Shown here: piece by piece, positions 47,401 to 55,180 of the stretch
How the letters are laid out: each line of letters begins with the position of its first letter
How positions within the stretch are numbered: position 1 is the stretch's first letter
Source: VAXT01 sp963698015
GTDB taxonomy: Bacteria; Actinomycetota; Thermoleophilia; Gaiellales; Gaiellaceae
DNA length: 64,000 nt
Reading direction: 5' to 3'
Assembly (NCBI GenBank): GCA_963698015.1
Contig: OY969109.1
Span: 2,046,001 to 2,110,000 of the forward strand
Made by a program: the position numbers and the translations under genes
Notes under the pieces: generated by a model
Databases searched by the model: none
Seen by the model: only the letters and a program-made list of their open reading frames with translations
Told to the model about the DNA's origin: nothing

Positions 47401-47760
47401 CTCGCGCAGCCGCGCAGCTCCCTCCTTCGCCGGAGCCCCCGACGCCGCGCGGACGAGTGCGTCGAAGCGATCGACATCGATCTCACCCGGCGCAACGGCG
47501 AGCTCGTAACCGCGACCCCGCGTGATGATGCGGCCGTCCCCAAGCGCTCGGCGGAGCCGCGTGACGTAGACCTGAACGCTCTTGACCGCGGTCGGCGGCG
47601 GCTCCCCGCTCCATACGTCGTCGATCAGACGGTCCGTCGAGACCGGCCGGCCACGCGAGAGCAGCAGCAGAGCTAGGAGCGCCCTCTGCTTCTCGCCGCC
47701 GAGCGGGACCTGCCGACCGTCTTCCTCGACCTCGATTGGGCCGAGAATCCTGAACTCCAT
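44419..47760 (-). CDS. BTAD/SARP-type regulator fused through a membrane helix to a propeller and a solute-binding protein
   Basis: 1,113 residues from ATG 47760. In order: OmpR-type winged helix (1 to about 95, MEFRILGPIEVEEDG to GRGYELAV), BTAD helical domain (about 100-245), a membrane helix (about 259-282, LVVAGAAVIVVAAVATGAVV), a YncE/Vgb-like beta-propeller (about 290-575, repeated GxxxLWVAN-type motifs), and a family 5 extracellular solute-binding domain (about 580-1113, FRFSPPSNARLDAETFRYSIERAL, SDRRLRQAVTLALDRRTL). The layout suggests a one-component receptor: an extracellular peptide-like ligand signals to a cytoplasmic DNA-binding head. It lies between tRNA-Val and a partial copy of it. 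Confidence 0.88.
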   Translation of the reverse strand: MEFRILGPIEVEEDGRQVPLGGEKQRALLALLLLSRGRPVSTDRLIDDVWSGEPPPTAVKSVQVYVTRLRRALGDGRIITRGRGYELAVAPGEIDVDRFDALVRAASGAPAKEGAARLREALALFRGRPLADLSLEPWAQVEIARLEERQLAALEARIDADLELGRHRELIAELEALVAEHPFREHLLEQLVVALYRSGRQADALDAYRRGAGRLRSELGLEPGRSLQELEARILRQDAALDPPGVGVRGDARLRSWRLVVAGAAVIVVAAVATGAVVLTRGSETSLASIAPGVAIIDASNGRLVAHIGPSYIKVPAEVITGDGRFWVWNLRPYEMVEIDPDNGHIIRRIGSPVGDTGGSGIVDGRSLWLAGSRLVHMDVPQTREVGRFRLSEDRREDGLAGLARGDSSFWVTRPEAGELLRISPATGTVQHRFRGLPDAGGVVFGDGAVWVQSGHGVDRIDPKTNTITATAAVPEPELANLAVGGGYLWASNETKGTVYKVDDHSGALVDTYETGDGAHQESYSDGSLWVANQDVGTVTGIDAATGERRVLRFGHPLQSVAALHGKLLVEMNPGRTYEDRIDALAGKVARLIVPIYQLANDNRPDPAVARSNPFIFQAERATCAPLLGYPDAPPPHGQQLVPEVATAMPAISSDRRTYTFILRKTFRFSPPSNARLDAETFRYSIERALSPKLGSDTPGIRVLGDLAGAQAFHAGRKAHISGIRVREGRISFTIIRPSPDFLERLALPYFCPVPRDTPILPGGVEFFPPPGAGPYAFSGFIFNGEYAILRRNPNYGGSRPQRLDAIGFREGIDTAKAVAHIQRGSWDAVEHFDPLLAPGAVVARRFGGAGGQGISYRAFPRPLTFYLAFDARRPPFSDRRLRQAVTLALDRRTLSAYWNQALPNVAQMGPGALQRAPTDMEPTARIIPPGLRGGGAARLRPSDLDRARRLVGRRNVTARMAVQAGDERSRAFAGLVRAALAPLGIEVRPVVVADVSASSRDRRAGIQLAALATQLDYPDPASFLTQMLGHDVPAAWLPQSVHGQIARLARLRGPARDRAAVRLASRLATREVPVVAYGTPTIGALLGNRLGCRIWNGVDAGLDLAALCLQRR

Positions 47761-47908
47761 CCTGCTCCTAGTCGCCGTTTCTCGACCGTACCATGGTTCA
47801 GATCCGGCCCTACGGAGCCGTTTTTGCCGCGCGTTAACTGCGACCTCCGCTGGTTTTAACCGCTCGAGCTCAGTGTGTCCGTCGAAGAACTCACACAGAG
47901 GAGGAGCG

Positions 47909-48157
47909 ATGAGGAAGCTGCTGCTGGCAGTGCTCGCGTTGGCGCTCGCCGTGATAGTCGCTGGACTCACGGTGGTGCAGCCGGAGGACCACCATCACGA
48001 GCATGGGCAGAACGCCGAGAGCCCGGCGGTGTCGGACCCGCCGCACAAGAGCGCGAGCCACCAGCGGCTGTCTCAACAGCGGATCCTGTCTCTGGGTTGC
48101 GGGCCTCTAACGGAGCAAGCGGCGGAGGCCGTGCTTCGCACGGGAAGGTGCGGGTGA
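47909..48157 (+). CDS. Small secreted or membrane-tethered peptide, unknown
   Basis: 82 residues. The ATG has an excellent GAGGAGG site upstream. An N-terminal hydrophobic segment (LLLAVLALALAVIVAGLTVV) is followed by a His-rich stretch (EDHHHEHG), then a polar tail with two Cys ending TGRCG. It might be a precursor of an exported signal peptide or a metal-binding peptide; neither is proven. It is divergently transcribed from the large BTAD receptor and overlaps the next gene by 1 bp (TGATG). Confidence 0.65.
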   Translation: MRKLLLAVLALALAVIVAGLTVVQPEDHHHEHGQNAESPAVSDPPHKSASHQRLSQQRILSLGCGPLTEQAAEAVLRTGRCG

Positions 48158-49188
48158 TGAGCCCGCTGAAAACGCCTCGGATGAACCCCCGTGCGCTCGC
48201 CGTGCTAACGGCACTCGTCTCGATCACCGCGGCCGCCGTGGCAGGAACAGGCCGCGCGACCCCGCCCGCCGGTAATGGGCTGATCGCCTTTCAGCGCTAC
48301 CTGTTCCAGGACCGCCCGCTCCAGGCAGACATCTTCGTCGCCAAGGCCGACGGAAGCGGCCAACGGAGAGTGACCCGCGCTCCGCACGGCCTGATCGACG
48401 GCGAGCCGGACTGGTCGCCGGACGGCAGGCGACTCGCCTTCCAGCGATGCGTCACGGTCGACGGGCCCTGCACGATCTGGAGCATCAACGCTGATCGGAC
48501 CGGCGCCCGGCGGCTTACACCCCGCGGCGGGAAGAAATGCGCTGACGAAACCTCACCGGCGTACGCCCCCGACGGCGAGACGATCGCATTCGAGTGCATG
48601 ACACACCGGCACGGGCAGCTGACCTTCTCCCTGGTCGCCATGGATCGCAATGGCGGAAACCGCCACGTCGTTGTGCGGGGGACGTCGGGCGCGGGCGTCG
48701 GGCGGCCTCAGTTCTCCCCGGACGGAACCCGGCTCGTCTTCGAACACCAGAACATCACGGCCAAACCGAAGAACGGACACGCGACCTACGTCGTCAGCCT
48801 CGACGGCACCGGCATGCGCCGCGTCACGCCGTGGAGCCTGAGGGCCGGCGACCATCCGGACTGGTCGCCCGACGGCAGTCTGATCCTCGTCCGGAGCCTC
48901 TCGAACGGTCCCGACTTCTTGCATCAGGGCAACCTGTACACCATCCGGGCCGACGGCTCGGGGTTGCGGCAAGTGACGAATTTCGGGCCCAGGGTCAATC
49001 TGCTCCAGAACGGGTCCTTTTCACCGGACGGCGCCGCGATCGTGTTCGCCACGACGAGCGGTTCGATCAAGACGAAGCACTCCGACCTTCCGGACGTCTT
49101 CACCGTCGGTCTCGACGGCACCGGGCTCAGGCCGGTGACGCGATCGAGGAACTGGGAGGGCTCGCCCGACTGGGGTCCCGCGCCGTAG
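48157..49188 (+). CDS. Secreted WD40-like (PD40/TolB-type) beta-propeller protein
   Basis: 343 residues from ATG 48157 (GTG 48154 is equally close). Signal peptide (LAVLTALVSITAAAVAG), then repeated propeller blades with the PD40 signature: EPDWSPDGRRLAF, SPAYAPDGETIAF, RPQFSPDGTRLVF, HPDWSPDGSLILV, NGSFSPDGAAIVF. No enzyme motif is visible; these proteins usually bind proteins or glycans. It forms a two-gene unit with the preceding peptide, divergent from the BTAD receptor. Confidence 0.88.
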   Translation: MSPLKTPRMNPRALAVLTALVSITAAAVAGTGRATPPAGNGLIAFQRYLFQDRPLQADIFVAKADGSGQRRVTRAPHGLIDGEPDWSPDGRRLAFQRCVTVDGPCTIWSINADRTGARRLTPRGGKKCADETSPAYAPDGETIAFECMTHRHGQLTFSLVAMDRNGGNRHVVVRGTSGAGVGRPQFSPDGTRLVFEHQNITAKPKNGHATYVVSLDGTGMRRVTPWSLRAGDHPDWSPDGSLILVRSLSNGPDFLHQGNLYTIRADGSGLRQVTNFGPRVNLLQNGSFSPDGAAIVFATTSGSIKTKHSDLPDVFTVGLDGTGLRPVTRSRNWEGSPDWGPAP

Positions 49189-49448
49189 ATCAGTGACGCC
49201 GCTTTCGTCACGGCGCTTGCAAAACGTTCACAACCGATGGCGTCGAGTTCATCACCGATTTTCGGGGGCTTGCGCGCATTGCCCAAAAGCCAGTCGGGCT
49301 GCCGAATGGACGCAAACCGCGCTCTCGTGCCTGAATCCCAGGGAATCGACCCGAAATGCCGCCTATTTCAGACTGCCCGCACCGATCCTGAACACCCGCA
49401 ACGTGGCTAGCGAAGTGGGAAAGGGGGCGCTTTCGCGGGATGCGCCCT

Positions 49449-49491
49449 CTCGACAAGCTGCGGGTCACTGGTTCGAGCCCAGTACCGCCCA
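49449..49491 (+). repeat. Partial copy of the tRNA-Val 3' half, putative att site
   Basis: 43 bp matching 44248-44290 at 42 positions (one G to C change). It covers the anticodon loop to the discriminator base. The D arm and 5' acceptor are missing, so it is not a tRNA gene. Such fragments typically mark the far end of an element integrated into a tRNA gene. Confidence 0.75.
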
Positions 49492-49606
49492 TCTCACGAA
49501 AGCCCCGCTCCGGTGCGGTTTTCTTGTTGGATGACCCAGCGCGGAGACGAAATCCGGCGGACGTGTGGCTGCAAAATGGCTGCACTCGCTCGGCTGTCGG
49601 ACACCT

Positions 49607-49780
49607 TCAGTTCGAATATCGCCGCTTAGGCTGCTTACGTTGTGGAGTGCGGGCGACGAGCACGGTCAACTCGAGCGCGTCGGCGAGGCTGAGGTGCGGG
49701 AGGTCTTTCGCGGCGGCCAGGGCGGAGAGCACGCTCCGGCGCTTCAGCGCTCGTTGGAAGACGGCGTAACGGTGGCCCTG
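49607..49780 (-). pseudogene. Remnant of a small conserved actinobacterial protein
   Basis: In one minus-strand frame the segment FQRALKRRSVLSALAAAKDL, with LSLADALELTVLVAR next to it, looks like the middle of a small helical protein family that I recall from actinobacterial genomes. Upstream and downstream sequence lacks the rest, and no convincing start is present. Identification is weak. Confidence 0.3.
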
Positions 49781-50019
49781 CGAGGTCGGCGTTCCTCCTC
49801 CCTCGGGGCCGCGACGGCCCAACAACCTTAATCGGTCAGCTTGGCGATTCCGGACTGCGGGACGCGCGCAGGAACTCGAATTCTCGGAGGACGCGCCGAG
49901 ATCTGAAAATCGGCCGAAAGCGGCGAGCATCGTTTCCGATCGGCGATGTGGTATGACCGCGCCTACGCACGGCAGAGCATCTGTCCTCCTAGCCAAGACG
50001 AGAGGAAGGAGGGTTGAGA

Positions 50020-51162
50020 GTGTCGGAGTCCGGTGCGTCGGAGCCTCCAGAGCCTCTCTACTGGATCGGCGTTGAACTGAGGCAGCCGCCCACTCCGCCT
50101 CCGCCGCCGCCGAGTGGCATCGACACCGTCGCCAAGACGCTCGCGGGTGGGTATGTCTTCGTCGGCTTCATCCTCGCGACGATCGGAGGACTCCAGGGAG
50201 GTCTCCAGCGGCTTCTGATCAACCACCCTTGGTGGACTGTTGCCGGACTCTTGGCGACCGGAGCAGGAATCGCCCTCGCGTTCGTGGACGCCTATGTGAT
50301 TCGTGGGAAGTCCAGGCTCGCGTGGATGGTTCTTGCGCTTGGGCTGTTCGCCTTTGGCCTCGGTGTGCTTCTCTATCTCAGCACCAAGTCGATTTCGGAG
50401 AATGAACGACCGGCAATCACGACCACCGCGTCGGTGGCCGGTGACGGTTCGAAACTCGAGGGTCACGTGACTGCGCTCGGCGTGAAGTCGAGCCAGTGGG
50501 TCTACGTCAGTGTGAACGGAATCCAGGCCTCTACTAGTGAGACGGGCGATTCCGCAAGCAGCAATGAAACGGGCGGGAAGCCGAAGCTCCTCTATCAGAC
50601 ACGCGCCGGTCCGGATCGGAACGGCAAGGTTGACCTCACCTTCAACATTCCTGTCTCATTCGGGCGCTTCGCGTTCGTGAGGATCGGGGCGACGCGTGCG
50701 TCGAACCACGACGACGAGAAACTCAATCCATGCTTCGTTAAGGCCGGCGCGCTGAATCAGTCCTGCGCGACGGTCTATCCGCCGCAAGTGCAATCGCGCC
50801 CAACGCTCAGCACGACCTGGGAGAAGGGAGCGGATAAGGCAAACGTTTTCAACATTGCGGTCAAAGCGACCGGGTCTAATCCTGATTTCGTCGTTCTCCT
50901 ACTCGTGACAAACGCCAAAAGGAAGAATGGAGGAGGGAAGGTCTTCTATCGCTCGATCATGAGCGCTTCGGCAACCGGTGTCCTCGATGCGTCGGCGAAG
51001 GTGCGGGTGCCGGGCACGGAGCACGCGGTTTGCGTTACGGCGATCACGATCAGTTCCTCCGACGACACAACACTGAAGGCTCAGTCGGAGCCACGGCCCT
51101 GTTCGATTGAGGCGTTCGACCGCAGCAATGTCTCATTCGCGGAGTTCCGCAATCTGCCGTAG
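50020..51162 (+). CDS. Two-helix membrane protein with extracellular beta-rich region, unknown function
   Basis: 380 residues. GTG 50020 is preferred over TTG 50014 because AAGGAGG ends 7 bp before it. A proline-rich N-terminal segment (PPTPPPPPP) precedes membrane helices (VFVGFILATIGG, WWTVAGLLATGAGIALAFVDAY, LAWMVLALGLFAFGLGVLLYL). After residue 135 the protein is beta-rich, with Cys pairs (NPCFVKAGALNQSCATV). Base composition and codon use are visibly less GC-biased than in neighbouring genes (many T- and A-ending codons), suggesting acquisition by transfer. No family is recognised. Confidence 0.7.
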   Translation: MSESGASEPPEPLYWIGVELRQPPTPPPPPPSGIDTVAKTLAGGYVFVGFILATIGGLQGGLQRLLINHPWWTVAGLLATGAGIALAFVDAYVIRGKSRLAWMVLALGLFAFGLGVLLYLSTKSISENERPAITTTASVAGDGSKLEGHVTALGVKSSQWVYVSVNGIQASTSETGDSASSNETGGKPKLLYQTRAGPDRNGKVDLTFNIPVSFGRFAFVRIGATRASNHDDEKLNPCFVKAGALNQSCATVYPPQVQSRPTLSTTWEKGADKANVFNIAVKATGSNPDFVVLLLVTNAKRKNGGGKVFYRSIMSASATGVLDASAKVRVPGTEHAVCVTAITISSSDDTTLKAQSEPRPCSIEAFDRSNVSFAEFRNLP

Positions 51163-51357
51163 CCGGGCCAGGGGTTTCTACCACTCCCGCGAGTACCGGA
51201 CCCGCTTCTTCTCCTGCCCCGTCGCTGTGCTGCGGTTGCAGCGCCGATGCTCGGGGCTGCCATAGACATCTGAGCTGTCGAGGTGTCCGAGGTCCCAGGG
51301 CGACCCCAACCGTCGCCCAGGTGTCGACGGCGGAGCCGAGGACGGGGTCGGGGACAG

Positions 51358-51897
51358 CTATGCCCAGGGCAGGCGGTCCCAGTACTCGGGCCGCCCGCGC
51401 TCTGACCGCTCGAACCGCGCGTACGCCTGCTTCGGATCGGGCGTCGTCTCCTCCGCGCTCGCGTCGTAGCGCGCGGCGAGCTCCGACTCCGGATACAGGA
51501 GCTGCTCCGGTTGCACGCGCGCGCCGACCATCAGGACCACGCACGGCTCGTCGCCGGCGCCGACGAAGACGTGCTCCGTCCCGGCCGGGCAGTGGGCGAA
51601 ATCCCACGGCCCCAGCTCTCGCTCCTCGCCGTCGACGAGCAGCTTGCACCGGCCCGACAGCACGAGGAAGTCCTCCTGCACGGCCTCGGAGTGGTAGAGG
51701 CAGTTCGGCTTCCCCGGCTCGAGGACGCTGATGTTGATCCCGAGCTGCGGGAACTCGGCAGCCTCGCTCTCGAACACGCACCCCGAGCCGAACGACTTCG
51801 ACGTCCACCACTCGGCGTCCCTCGCGTTGACGACGAACCAGCCGTCCTCGGCGGGTGCGAGACCTGAGCCGGATTCCTCGAGCCGCGCCTCTGGCAC
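51358..51897 (-). CDS. Cupin-domain protein
   Basis: 179 residues from GTG 51897. A central cupin barrel: motif 1 is PNCLYHSEAVQEDFLVLSG with His and Glu ligands, and motif 2 is LGPWDFAHCPAGTEHVFVG with a His. The C-terminal 45 residues (YPESELAARYDASAEETT) are typical of actinobacterial single-domain cupins annotated as sugar-isomerase-like or signalling cupins. The substrate is unknown. The 195 bp downstream (51163-51357) hold no gene. Confidence 0.82.
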   Translation of the reverse strand: MPEARLEESGSGLAPAEDGWFVVNARDAEWWTSKSFGSGCVFESEAAEFPQLGINISVLEPGKPNCLYHSEAVQEDFLVLSGRCKLLVDGEERELGPWDFAHCPAGTEHVFVGAGDEPCVVLMVGARVQPEQLLYPESELAARYDASAEETTPDPKQAYARFERSERGRPEYWDRLPWA

Positions 51898-51997
51898 GAC
51901 GGCGAGTTTATCGGCGCGCCTCGCACCACACGGGTTGACTGGCAGTCGGCGCGACCGCGAACATCTCGGCGTGAGCGTTGCGGCTCGAGAGGCGACG

Positions 51998-52939
51998 ATG
52001 CGACCGGCGGTCGAGTTCCTGCTCAGGTCGCGCGAGCCCGCGATTCGGTTCCTGACGCGTCGCGACGTCCTCGGCGAGGCCGTAACCGCCGACCCCGACG
52101 AGCTCCTCTCCGGGCCGCTCGTGCGTGGGCTCCTGCGCGGCCAGAGGCGCGACGGGAGCTTCGGCGTGCACGCGTACCAGAAGTGGGGCGGCGCGCACTG
52201 GCGGCTAGTGTCGCTGGTCGAGCTCGGCGTGCCGGCAGACGAGCGCCTGCTCGCGGCCGCCGAGACGGTGCTCGACTGGCTGACCGGTGAGGGACACCGA
52301 AGCAGGATCCAGGTCATCGACGGGCTCACCCGTCGCTGCGGGTCGCAGGAAGGGAACGCGCTCGCGGTGTGCTGCCGGCTCGGTCTGGCGACGGACCCGC
52401 GGGCCGAACTGCTGGCGAGCTCGCTGGCCGAGTGGCAGTGGCCGGACGGGGGCTGGAACTGCGACAAGAACGCGAGCGGCCGGCGCTCCTCGTTCAACGA
52501 GTCGCTCCCGCCCATGTGGGGGCTGCACGAGTACTGGGCCGCCACGGGCGAGGACTGGGCCAGGGAGCGCGCCAATCGCACGGCGGAGCTCTTCCTCGAG
52601 CACGACCTCTTTCGCTCGCTCCAGACCGGAGAGCCGATCTACCCGGGCTGGCTCGTGGCGCACTACCCGCCGTACTGGCACTACGAGGTCCCGCAGGCGC
52701 TGCTCATACTCTCCCGCGTGGACAGGCTCGACGATCCGCGCGCCGCCGAAGGGCTCGAGATCCTGATCGGCCTGCAGCGCGGCGACGGCTGCTGGCACAA
52801 GGGGCCGTCCTGGTGGCGAAAGCCGGGCTCGACGGGCAGCAACGTCGAGGTTGTCGACTGGGGCGGGCGTGGGCCGAGCGAGATGACCACGCTGAACGCG
52901 CTTCGCGTCCTCAAAGCCGCGGGCCGGCTGGACGGCTGA
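51998..52939 (+). CDS. Squalene-cyclase/prenyltransferase-like alpha-barrel protein
   Basis: 313 residues from ATG 51998 (GTG 51971 is an alternative). Helical-repeat pattern with QW-like motifs: LRGQRRDGSFG, EWQWPDGGWNCDKN, GLQRGDGCWHK. It has no signal peptide and lacks the DxDD motif of squalene-hopene cyclases, so terpene cyclisation is doubtful; related proteins of this size are of unknown function. It is followed by a hydrolase-cyclase gene after 2 bp, suggesting co-transcription. Confidence 0.7.
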   Translation: MRPAVEFLLRSREPAIRFLTRRDVLGEAVTADPDELLSGPLVRGLLRGQRRDGSFGVHAYQKWGGAHWRLVSLVELGVPADERLLAAAETVLDWLTGEGHRSRIQVIDGLTRRCGSQEGNALAVCCRLGLATDPRAELLASSLAEWQWPDGGWNCDKNASGRRSSFNESLPPMWGLHEYWAATGEDWARERANRTAELFLEHDLFRSLQTGEPIYPGWLVAHYPPYWHYEVPQALLILSRVDRLDDPRAAEGLEILIGLQRGDGCWHKGPSWWRKPGSTGSNVEVVDWGGRGPSEMTTLNALRVLKAAGRLDG

Positions 52940-52941
52940 GC

Positions 52942-54279
52942 ATGGCCGAGGTCCAGTACACGAAGAGCGGGGACGTCAACATCGCATACCAGGTCACCGG
53001 CGACGGGCCGTTCGACCTCGTGTTCGTCCCCGGCTTCGTCAGCCATCTCGAGCTCGCGTGGAGGATGCCGACCTTCGCTCCGTTCCTGGAGTTGATGAGC
53101 ACCTACTGCCGTCTCATCCGCTTCGACAAGCGCGGGACGGGCATGTCGGACCGGGTCAGCGATGCGCCGTCGCTGGAGACGCGCATGGACGACGTCCGCG
53201 CGGTGATGGATGCGGCCGGCTCGACGCGGACGGCCTTCTATGGCCTCTCCGAGGGCGCGGCGATGGCCATCCTCTTCGCCGCCACGTACCCCGAGCGCAC
53301 GGCGGCCCTCGTGGTGCGGAGCGCCTTTCCACGCAGGATGTGGGCTCCCGACTATCCATGGGGCAGCACCGAGGAGCAGTTCAGGCGTGAGGTCGAGCGG
53401 GACCTGCGCATCTTCGGCTCGCGCGAAGAGGCCGAGAGGGCGGTGGGCGAGCTCGGTCAGTTCGACGGCGACGAGCTGACGAGCTTCGTCGACTACCTCC
53501 GCTACGGCGCCAGTCCCGGCGCGGTCGAGGCGCTCCACCGGATGAACAAGGAGATCGACGTGCGCGCCGTCCTTCCGGCCGTGCACGTGCCGACGCTGAT
53601 CATCCGCGGGTCCGAGGACGCGATGGTCGCGCCCGAGGTTCCGCAGTACATGGCCTCGCGCATACCGACAGCTCGCGTGGTCGAGATCCCGGGAGCGGGC
53701 CACCTCGCGTTCGGGAAGTTCACGCAGCCGATCTCGGACGAGATCCAGCACTTCGTCGAGGACGTCTGGAAGTCAGGAGGCTGGGAAGAAGCCGAGCCGG
53801 AGCGGGTGCTCGCGACCGTCCTCTTCACGGACATCGTCGGCTCGACGGCGAAAGCGGCCGAGCTGGGCGACCGGGCCTGGCGCGGGCTCCTGGAGCAGCA
53901 CCACGCGCTGATCCGCCGCCAGCTGATGCGCTTTCGCGGCTCGGAGCTCGACGTCGCGGGCGACGGGTTCTTCGCGCGCTTCGACGGGCCGGCGCGGGCG
54001 ATTCATTGCGCTACCGCGATCACGGGCGAGGTGCGCGAGCTCGGGATCGAGGTCCGCGCCGGGCTGCACACGGGCGAGTGCGAGCTCGTGGATGGCAAGG
54101 TGGGCGGCATCGCCGTGCACATCGGCGCGAGAGTCGCGAAGGAGGCCGAGCCGAGCGAGGTGCTCGTGTCGAGCACGGTCAAGGATCTCGTGGCAGGCTC
54201 TGGCCTCAGCTTCCGCGAGCGCGGCGTGGCGCAGCTCAAGGGCGTCCCCGAGGAGTGGCGGCTGTTCGCGGTCGAATAG
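52942..54279 (+). CDS. Alpha/beta-hydrolase fused to a class III adenylate/guanylate cyclase domain
   Basis: 445 residues. Residues about 1-275 are an alpha/beta hydrolase (FDKRGTGMSDR; nucleophile Ser in GLSEGAA; acid in IIRGSEDAMV; His in GAGHLAFG). Residues about 285-445 are a class III nucleotidyl cyclase catalytic domain: first metal Asp in LFTDIVGSTA, second Asp in VAGDGFFARFDGP, and substrate region GIEVRAGLHTGEC. The usual Asn-x-x-x-Arg is altered to HIGARV. This hydrolase-cyclase pairing is recurrent in Actinobacteria; a small molecule processed or bound by the hydrolase part may control cyclic nucleotide production. Confidence 0.9.
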   Translation: MAEVQYTKSGDVNIAYQVTGDGPFDLVFVPGFVSHLELAWRMPTFAPFLELMSTYCRLIRFDKRGTGMSDRVSDAPSLETRMDDVRAVMDAAGSTRTAFYGLSEGAAMAILFAATYPERTAALVVRSAFPRRMWAPDYPWGSTEEQFRREVERDLRIFGSREEAERAVGELGQFDGDELTSFVDYLRYGASPGAVEALHRMNKEIDVRAVLPAVHVPTLIIRGSEDAMVAPEVPQYMASRIPTARVVEIPGAGHLAFGKFTQPISDEIQHFVEDVWKSGGWEEAEPERVLATVLFTDIVGSTAKAAELGDRAWRGLLEQHHALIRRQLMRFRGSELDVAGDGFFARFDGPARAIHCATAITGEVRELGIEVRAGLHTGECELVDGKVGGIAVHIGARVAKEAEPSEVLVSSTVKDLVAGSGLSFRERGVAQLKGVPEEWRLFAVE

Positions 54280-54380
54280 GGCCGCGATTTCTTTACGAGC
54301 CTCTTACTTCCGCCCCACGGACCTCTGACGTTTGCGTCCGACCATTGGCGAGACGTCTCTTACGCCCAAGGAGGGTGCAA

Positions 54381-55115
54381 ATGAGGTTCCGCATGCTCTT
54401 CCTCGCCCTGACCGCCGTCGCCGCTGTCGGCCTCGGGGCGACCGGCTCGATCGCGGCCAGCAAGCATGGTCTGGTCGAGTACCAGTTCCGCGGGGAATTG
54501 GCTGCGACTCCGCCGCCGAACTCCGCCTCACTGCTCGTGGATGTGGCCGGCGGCAATCAGCGCGCGCTGCGCCTGATGGTCGGCCAGCCGTCCGGACAGT
54601 CCTTTGCGGTCAACTCCAACACCCAGTATCTGCGCTGGGTACACGGCGTTCCGACCGTCGTCCAGCAGAGCAACCTGGTCGAGGGCGACCAGCTCGTCGT
54701 CCGCATTCGCGCTCAGCGAGGCTCGACTCTCGAGCAGGTCGAAGCTTCCGCAGCCAAGGTTGTCGCCGATCACGGGCCGAATCCCGGTCGCGCCAGGAAG
54801 CCGCTCTGGCTCTTCCAGGGGACGCTCAACGCGCCCGCAGCCGGCGGCCATCTCAGCGTCCACGTCCTGGACGGGAACCATCGCGCGCTGAAGGCGATGC
54901 TCGGTCAGGCTCAGGACCAGTCGTTCTCCTACGGCCGGCGCACGGTGTTCATCAAGTGGGTGGGCCGCGTGCCCGAGCTGATCTCTCCGAGCCAGCTCAC
55001 CGTCGGCGACCGGATCAGCGTCCGGATCCGCGCCCGCGGCAACTCGTCGCTCGGACAGGTCGAGGCGACGCCGGCGAACCACGTCGGCGAGCACGAGCCC
55101 GCTTCCGCGTCGTAG
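54381..55115 (+). CDS. Secreted protein with two tandem homologous beta-domains, unknown
   Basis: 244 residues; AAGGAGGG lies 8 bp before the ATG. Signal peptide (LFLALTAVAAVGLGATGSIAA), then an internal duplication: residues about 35-125 (FRGELAATPPPNSASLLVDV, NQRALRLMVGQ, LVEGDQLVVRIRA) and about 145-235 (FQGTLNAPAAGGHLSVHV, NHRALKAMLGQ, LTVGDRISVRIRA). Each half looks like a small OB-like barrel. No enzyme motif is seen. I recognise it only as a type found in Thermoleophilia-like genomes. Confidence 0.75.
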   Translation: MRFRMLFLALTAVAAVGLGATGSIAASKHGLVEYQFRGELAATPPPNSASLLVDVAGGNQRALRLMVGQPSGQSFAVNSNTQYLRWVHGVPTVVQQSNLVEGDQLVVRIRAQRGSTLEQVEASAAKVVADHGPNPGRARKPLWLFQGTLNAPAAGGHLSVHVLDGNHRALKAMLGQAQDQSFSYGRRTVFIKWVGRVPELISPSQLTVGDRISVRIRARGNSSLGQVEATPANHVGEHEPASAS

Positions 55116-55180
55116 ACGGCACCGAGGACGGGAGGTCGACGCGCGCCGTCGGCCTCCCGGCCGTCTACTCGTGCCCCAAC

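Larger units (their letters stand above)
49189..50019. other. 831-bp gap with gene remnants and a tRNA fragment
   Basis: No intact gene is supported. The stretch holds the 43-bp tRNA-Val fragment at 49449-49491, a possible hairpin after it, and minus-strand coding remnants around 49607-49780. Base composition is less GC-rich than the flanks. Confidence 0.6.

Noticed and set aside
49449..49491. A second tRNA-Val gene
   Set aside because: Only the anticodon loop to acceptor 3' strand is present; D arm and 5' acceptor are missing upstream.
49208..49585. Minus-strand frame containing GTGLEPVTRSL
   Set aside because: This peptide is the well-known artefact of translating the antisense of a tRNA 3' end; it coincides with the tRNA-Val fragment at 49449-49491.
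51998..52939. True squalene-hopene cyclase
   Set aside because: About half the usual length, no DxDD motif and no isoprenoid genes nearby.
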